Source: JAFGTF01 sp035527995 (GTDB taxonomy: Bacteria > Spirochaetota > B62-G9 > DRHN01). Taken from it: a stretch of DNA of 9,178 bases. The stretch spans positions 1 through 9,178 of the forward strand of contig DATKZJ010000206.1 in assembly GCA_035527995.1 (NCBI GenBank), read 5' to 3'. The notes below the pieces were generated by a model. The model saw only the letters and a list, made by a program, of their open reading frames with translations. It searched no databases and was not told the origin of the DNA. Every line of letters starts with the position of its first letter. The first letter of the stretch is position 1. Shown piece by piece: positions 5,949-9,178 of this stretch. The position numbers and the translations under genes were made by a program.

Positions 5949-6458
5949 TCAATCGGAATTTTGGTTATCAGACTCTTGTTCTGAAGATCCCTGATCTGAA
6001 GATCCCTGATCTGCAGATCCCTGATCTGACGATCCTTCGTCTTCAGACCCCTGGTCTGAAGACCCCTGGTCTGAAGACCCTTCGTCTGAAGCTGTATCGT
6101 CCAAAAACTCATAATCGGGAAACTCGTATAAACACTCGGGGCATCTCCACTCTTTGAATTCGAGCTTGGCGCCGCATTTCGAGCACCGTATCTCCGGCTC
6201 CTTTTCCACTTTCTTCTTTTCCTTCCCGCTTTTCACTTCAACCTTGACTTCAATACTATCGAACTCTTTTGCGAGTTTTTCCGCATCACTCTTGGAGAGT
6301 TTTTTTATCACGAGTGTATCCGTTTCATTGAAGTATGCCTTGAGCTCCTCCTTGTTTTTTTTGAGAAGACCCTTGACCTTCTCGATCACAAAGTCCTCCT
6401 GCTCTTCTTCATAGATCTCCGAAATCTCGATTGAATAACGATCGTTTGTAGCTGTCAT
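5949..6458 (-). CDS. Acidic zinc-ribbon protein with a pentapeptide-repeat tail
   Basis: A 169-aa protein I cannot name. Residues 1-85 are charged and helical; the stretch LSKSDAEKLAKEFDSIEVKVEV (54-75) recalls the C-terminal domain of ribosomal protein L7/L12, a resemblance only. A zinc ribbon follows, with cysteines at 92, 95, 106 and 109 (CSKC...CPEC). Residues 125-169 are nine tandem five-residue units of type D-Q/E-G-S-S, ending exactly at the stop; the tail is acidic and probably disordered. No signal peptide or membrane helix is seen, so it is probably cytoplasmic. AAGGA lies 7 nt from the ATG. It follows tatC by 33 nt on the same strand and is likely co-transcribed. A role in protein export is only a guess; a nucleic-acid- or protein-binding adaptor is equally possible. 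Confidence 0.8.
   Translation of the reverse strand: MTATNDRYSIEISEIYEEEQEDFVIEKVKGLLKKNKEELKAYFNETDTLVIKKLSKSDAEKLAKEFDSIEVKVEVKSGKEKKKVEKEPEIRCSKCGAKLEFKEWRCPECLYEFPDYEFLDDTASDEGSSDQGSSDQGSEDEGSSDQGSADQGSSDQGSSEQESDNQNSD
5952..6086 (-). repeat. 15-bp coding tandem repeat, nine units
   Basis: The tail of the zinc-ribbon gene is nine in-frame 15-bp units. On the plus strand the left units read GATCCCTGATCTGAA with few changes, and the right units read GACCCCTGGTCTGAA or carry CCTTCGTCT. GATC occurs seven times at 5986, 5993, 6001, 6008, 6016, 6023 and 6031, alternately 7 and 8 bp apart. Near-identical neighbours that differ between the two ends suggest recent duplication and local homogenisation. 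Copy number may vary between strains. Confidence 0.9.
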
Positions 6459-6491
6459 GTCGAGTCCTTATACTGAAAATTTATTACACCA

Positions 6492-7238
6492 TCAAGCTTC
6501 GTTCGCTACAGGTTCTTCCAGCCCCATCTCCTTTTCGCGCTTTTTAGTAACAGCCGTACATATCCATATCCCCACCTCGTATAGGAGAAGAAGAGGAACC
6601 GCGAGCATTATCTGGCTCACCACATCCGGAGGCGTGAGAACAGCGGCGACGAGGAATATCCCGACAATGGTATATCTTCTCCCCTTTTTCAGCATATCCG
6701 GGGTAACAAGGCCGAACTTAGAGAGAGCGAGAATAACAATCGGAAGTTCGAACATCACTCCGAACGCGATGATCATTTTCGAAAGAAAAGAGACATATGC
6801 GTTAAGCGTTATCATCGGAGTGATATACTCTTTAGAGAAAGAGAGCAAAAACTTTATTGCAAGCGGTAATACCCCCCTGAAGGCAAAAGCCGCGCCGCAC
6901 AGAAAGAGTATATATGAGACGGGCCCGAAGAATATAAGATACTTCCTCTCCTCCTTCTTGAGCCCTACTCCCACGTATCTCCATACCTGATAGAGAATAA
7001 AGGGCATAGCCACGACAATACCCGTCAGCAGGGAGAGCTTGACGATTACGAAGAAGGCCTCTGTCGGGTTGATAAAGACGAGGTTTTCTATGTTGCCTGT
7101 CTCTGTGATGAATTGCAGAATCTCGTCTATAAAGTAGTAACCGCCACCCGAAGCCGCGCCGACTACAATGAGTATATAAATCAGTCTTTTTCGGAGCTCA
7201 TTGAGGTGCTGGACGATGGTTAATGCTTTGTCTTTCAT
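6492..7238 (-). CDS. tatC: Sec-independent twin-arginine translocase subunit TatC
   Basis: The core membrane subunit of the Tat system. It binds twin-arginine signal peptides and, with TatA/TatB, moves folded proteins across the cytoplasmic membrane. At 248 aa it has normal length. Family marks are the cytoplasmic N-terminus QHLNELRKRL (residues 10-19), FINPTEAF (55-62), a first-loop acidic pair in LKKEERKY (93-100), FELP with E164 in the fourth helix, and AAVLTPPDVVSQI (198-210). Six hydrophobic segments are visible near 20-38, 68-90, 104-124, 151-172, 188-204 and 211-229. The ATG lacks a strong ribosome binding site. No tatA or tatB lies in the window, so the partner must be encoded elsewhere. 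The gene is probably the first of a two-gene unit with the zinc-ribbon protein. Confidence 0.97.
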   Translation of the reverse strand: MKDKALTIVQHLNELRKRLIYILIVVGAASGGGYYFIDEILQFITETGNIENLVFINPTEAFFVIVKLSLLTGIVVAMPFILYQVWRYVGVGLKKEERKYLIFFGPVSYILFLCGAAFAFRGVLPLAIKFLLSFSKEYITPMITLNAYVSFLSKMIIAFGVMFELPIVILALSKFGLVTPDMLKKGRRYTIVGIFLVAAVLTPPDVVSQIMLAVPLLLLYEVGIWICTAVTKKREKEMGLEEPVANEA

Positions 7239-7294
7239 AAACGCCGATCAATTTTCCGCGAATAAAAATAAATCACTAACAGTATACGTACTCG

Positions 7295-7306
7295 TGTCAA
7301 TTGACA
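7295..7306. promoter_or_regulatory. Perfect palindrome TGTCAATTGACA upstream of tatC
   Basis: A 12-bp perfect palindrome in the 236-bp gene-free spacer 7239-7474, followed by another TGACA half-site at 7312-7316. On the minus strand it contains TTGACA, a perfect -35 box, about 60 bp before tatC, but no good -10 at 16-18 bp was found. It could be an operator or part of the tatC promoter. The rest of the spacer shows nothing I can support. Confidence 0.35.
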
Positions 7307-7474
7307 GTAACTGACACCCCTTTTCTGGATGGCTGCTATATTCAATAATCCCGGCGAACAATCCTCTTAACAAGACTGTCTGCAATGAATCTTCACTATT
7401 ACAGGCATATATTCTTACGCCACCGGTAACTAAAGTCCTCAGAAATACATAATACTATCTTCTATCGTGCAAAG

Positions 7475-8470
7475 TCAATGGGTATTGAAAAACCCGAAGA
7501 TCTCCGGGTTAACGATATATCTCGGTCTCCGCCCGTTAAGGACGCCTACGACCTCATCCATTCCCTGGACCTTCACCCTTGCAAGACTCTCCTCCGAATA
7601 CCAGGCGATATGCGGTGTTACGACGAGGTTTTCGAGCTCTAAGAGCTTGTTTCCCTTCTGAGGCGGCTCTGTGCTCAGCACATCTATCCCCGCACCGGCG
7701 ATTCTCCTATCCTCAAGCGCCTGATACAGTGCTTTCTCATCGACGATTTCCCCTCTCGCGGTATTGACGAGGACTGCGCTCTTCTTCATCAGCGCAAACG
7801 CACTCCCGTCTATAAGACGATCGGTCTCGGCTGTCAGCGGAGCATGAATACTGATGTAGTCCGCTCGTTTCAGAAGATCTTCCAGCTCATATCTTCTCTT
7901 TACCTCCAGGAGAGCAAAGATATCGTCGTCGACATAGGGATCATACGCTTCCACTTCCATACCGAAGCCCTTTGCCTTCCCAATAAGAGCCCTGCCTATC
8001 TTGCCGAGTCCTATGATCCCCAGGGCCTTTCCCCTGAAGGTGTAGACAGGTTTTGCTATGTTGTAATCCCATCGCGCCGCCCTTGTCTCCGAAATAAGCG
8101 AGGGAATCTTGCGCGCAACCGCTGTAAGGAGGGTCATGGCATGGTTCGCTACATCATCCGTACAGTACGCCGGGACATTGCTCACGGGTATCCGCTTCTC
8201 TGTCGCTGCATGCAGGTCGACGCAGTCGTATCCTACCGAAAGAGCCAGTATGAGTTCGCACTGAGAAAGGCCCTCGATCACCTCGGCGGGGATCTTTCTC
8301 GCGATAACGATGATGGCCGAAGCGTCTCTTACAGCCGATCTGAACCCTTCGTCGTCGTTCGCGCGTACCGGTACGATTTCCGCATTCGCTTCCTCCGCCC
8401 TCTTCTCAAAGTAGTCGAGGTTGCTCCATTTCATGAAAAGCCGCTGACCGGAGAGCACAATTTTTTTCAA
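7475..8470 (-). CDS. CtBP-like D-isomer-specific 2-hydroxyacid dehydrogenase
   Basis: A 331-aa NAD(H)-dependent oxidoreductase of the D-2-hydroxyacid dehydrogenase family, which interconverts 2-keto acids and D-2-hydroxy acids. The Rossmann nucleotide loop GLGKIG (154-159) is followed by D177 in AYDPY, the usual NAD-selecting acid. The catalytic triad is R239 (NTARGEIVDE), E268 (DVLSTEPP) and H287. The motif PHIAWYSE (286-293) resembles the C-terminal binding protein (CtBP) branch, whose active-site tryptophan lies here. The substrate is not predictable from sequence. The start is a TTG (8470-8468), not an ATG. It is supported by a perfect AAGGAGG six bases upstream (8483-8477) and by the natural beginning MKKIVLSG of the first strand; the next ATG is 12 codons inside. 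The gene is divergent from a TetR-family regulator, suggesting possible control by it. Confidence 0.92.
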   Translation of the reverse strand: MKKIVLSGQRLFMKWSNLDYFEKRAEEANAEIVPVRANDDEGFRSAVRDASAIIVIARKIPAEVIEGLSQCELILALSVGYDCVDLHAATEKRIPVSNVPAYCTDDVANHAMTLLTAVARKIPSLISETRAARWDYNIAKPVYTFRGKALGIIGLGKIGRALIGKAKGFGMEVEAYDPYVDDDIFALLEVKRRYELEDLLKRADYISIHAPLTAETDRLIDGSAFALMKKSAVLVNTARGEIVDEKALYQALEDRRIAGAGIDVLSTEPPQKGNKLLELENLVVTPHIAWYSEESLARVKVQGMDEVVGVLNGRRPRYIVNPEIFGFFNTH

Positions 8471-8499
8471 AAAGATCCTCCTTATCCTGTACTGCTGTC

Positions 8500-8528
8500 A
8501 ATATAATAAACCTCTCCCGTTTTTTTAA
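8500..8528 (-). promoter_or_regulatory. Candidate promoter of the dehydrogenase gene
   Basis: On the minus strand TATATT (8505-8500, 5/6) is preceded at 17 bp by TTAAAA (8528-8523, 4/6). A start near 8493 would leave a leader of about 23 nt containing the AAGGAGG ribosome binding site. The -35 falls in a T7A7 tract (8520-8533), so low complexity may inflate the match. Confidence 0.35.
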
Positions 8529-8536
8529 AAAAACAT

Positions 8537-8565
8537 TTGATGTAGTGCAAATAATGTATTATAAT
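8537..8565 (+). promoter_or_regulatory. Sigma70-type promoter of the TetR-family gene
   Basis: TTGATG (8537-8542, 4/6) and a perfect TATAAT (8560-8565) are exactly 17 bp apart. Transcription would start near 8572, which rules out the in-frame ATG at 8554 and supports GTG 8605 as the translation start. ATTTG/CAAAT half-sites (8535-8539 and 8548-8552) within the spacer could be an operator, but the symmetry is short. Confidence 0.6.
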
Positions 8566-8604
8566 TTGTTTTCGAATAAAAAACCAAAATGGTCGAAAGT
8601 TCAA

Positions 8605-9178
8605 GTGAAAGACGAGAAAAAAGAGAAGATCATAGAGACCGCGACAAAGATATTTTCCAGATTCGGCATGAAAAAATCAACGATGGATGAGATTGCTCAT
8701 CGGATCAGGATCGGAAAGTCGACGCTGTATCACTACTTCGAGAGCAAGGAGGAGATATTCAACGAGGTCGTCAAGAAGGAGGCCGAAACCTTCAAGCTGT
8801 ATCTTAAAGAAGAGCTCAGGCAGGCTCAGACGCCTGAAGACAAGTTCAGGGTGTATGCAAAAACAAGGATGAAATATCTGATGGAGCTCGTAAACTACTA
8901 CTCGACTCTCACCGACGCATACCTCGACATGTACACGTTCGCTGAAAGGGTGAGAAAGGATTTTGCCGAGTTCGAAATCTCCACGATCTCCGGAATATTC
9001 AGGGAAGGGATCGAAAAAAAGGTATTCGAGATCGAGAACATAGACCTCACGGCAAAGATCGTGACCGTTGCCTTCAAGGGTTTCGAATACATGCTCATGA
9101 CAAAGGAGTGGGACCCCGAATTCGAGGACCAGCTCGATATGCTGATAGACATGTTTTACAAAGGAATAAAAAGAAAAG
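8605..9178 (+). CDS. TetR/AcrR-family transcriptional regulator, C-terminus cut by window end
   Basis: At least 191 residues, still open at the right edge; at normal TetR length the end must be close. The N-terminal helix-turn-helix is clear: IIETATKIFSRFG (9-21), then TMDEIAHRIRIGKSTLYHYF (26-45) and ESKEEIFNEVV (46-56), the standard TetR DNA-binding block. The remainder is helical and divergent, the ligand-binding and dimerisation part, with no recognisable ligand class. The GTG at 8605 is chosen because it gives the usual eight residues before the first helix and lies downstream of the predicted transcription start. The ribosome binding site (GAAAG) is weak. It is divergent from the dehydrogenase gene, 134 bp between start codons, so autoregulation and control of that gene are likely but unproven. 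Confidence 0.92.
   Translation, partial: MKDEKKEKIIETATKIFSRFGMKKSTMDEIAHRIRIGKSTLYHYFESKEEIFNEVVKKEAETFKLYLKEELRQAQTPEDKFRVYAKTRMKYLMELVNYYSTLTDAYLDMYTFAERVRKDFAEFEISTISGIFREGIEKKVFEIENIDLTAKIVTVAFKGFEYMLMTKEWDPEFEDQLDMLIDMFYKGIKRK

Noticed and set aside
5952..6086. CRISPR-like repeat tract
   Set aside because: The units are 15 bp, directly adjacent without spacers, and in frame within a gene.
5852..6112. Minus-strand ORF with a QTRGLQTRGL-like repeat
   Set aside because: It is the out-of-frame reading of the 15-bp repeat that encodes the acidic tail of the zinc-ribbon gene.
8554..8604. Upstream in-frame ATG start for the TetR regulator
   Set aside because: The ATG lies between the -35 and -10 boxes of a strong promoter and would add 17 unusual residues before the usual TetR N-terminus.

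Overview
The window is a gene-dense piece of bacterial chromosome. Seven complete genes and one partial gene lie on the minus strand, and a partial regulator runs rightward off the right end. GC content is moderate and most genes have ordinary Shine-Dalgarno sites. The taxon cannot be named from the sequence. The mix of a short class I-alpha glutamine synthetase, an RsbU-type SpoIIE phosphatase with a PAS domain, an HDOD protein, TatC and PgpA would fit a deep-branching or delta-proteobacteria-like lineage better than an enteric bacterium or a typical Bacillus; this is inference only.

Layout, left to right. (1) 1-350: N-terminal part of a UvrD/PcrA-type DNA helicase, reading out of the window at the left edge. 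(2) 351-692: an AT-rich stretch without a gene. (3) 693-4012: a tight minus-strand cluster, transcribed in the order PAS-SpoIIE phosphatase, HDOD protein, pgsA, pgpA. The first pair overlaps by ATGA, and HDOD-pgsA abut as TAAATG. Two signalling genes are therefore coupled to two consecutive steps of phosphatidylglycerol synthesis. A 10-bp hairpin sits between pgsA and pgpA. (4) 4013-4456: a gap with no convincing gene, apart from a doubtful 56-codon ORF that ends in a TAATG overlap with the phosphatase. (5) 4457-5779: glnA, followed upstream (5780-5948) by an elaborate control region. This region holds an inverted pair of 18-bp operator-like elements about three helical turns apart, four copies of TGCAATA, and an 11-bp perfect inverted repeat. 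(6) 5949-7238: tatC followed by a small gene for an acidic zinc-ribbon protein whose C-terminus is nine tandem pentapeptides, encoded by a 15-bp DNA repeat. (7) 7239-7474: short gene-free spacer with a perfect 12-bp palindrome. (8) 7475-8470: a CtBP-like D-2-hydroxyacid dehydrogenase starting with TTG, divergent from a TetR-family regulator (8605-9178, incomplete) with a good sigma70-type promoter.

How the genes may work together. PgsA makes phosphatidylglycerophosphate and PgpA dephosphorylates it to phosphatidylglycerol. The PAS-phosphatase and HDOD protein probably relay a signal, but their targets are not in the window. The TetR regulator is placed to control itself and perhaps the dehydrogenase. 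I found no mobile element, CRISPR array, tRNA or rRNA, and no clear new multi-gene defence or metabolic system. The most distinctive signals are the glnA control region, the signalling-phospholipid operon and the repeat-tailed zinc-ribbon protein.
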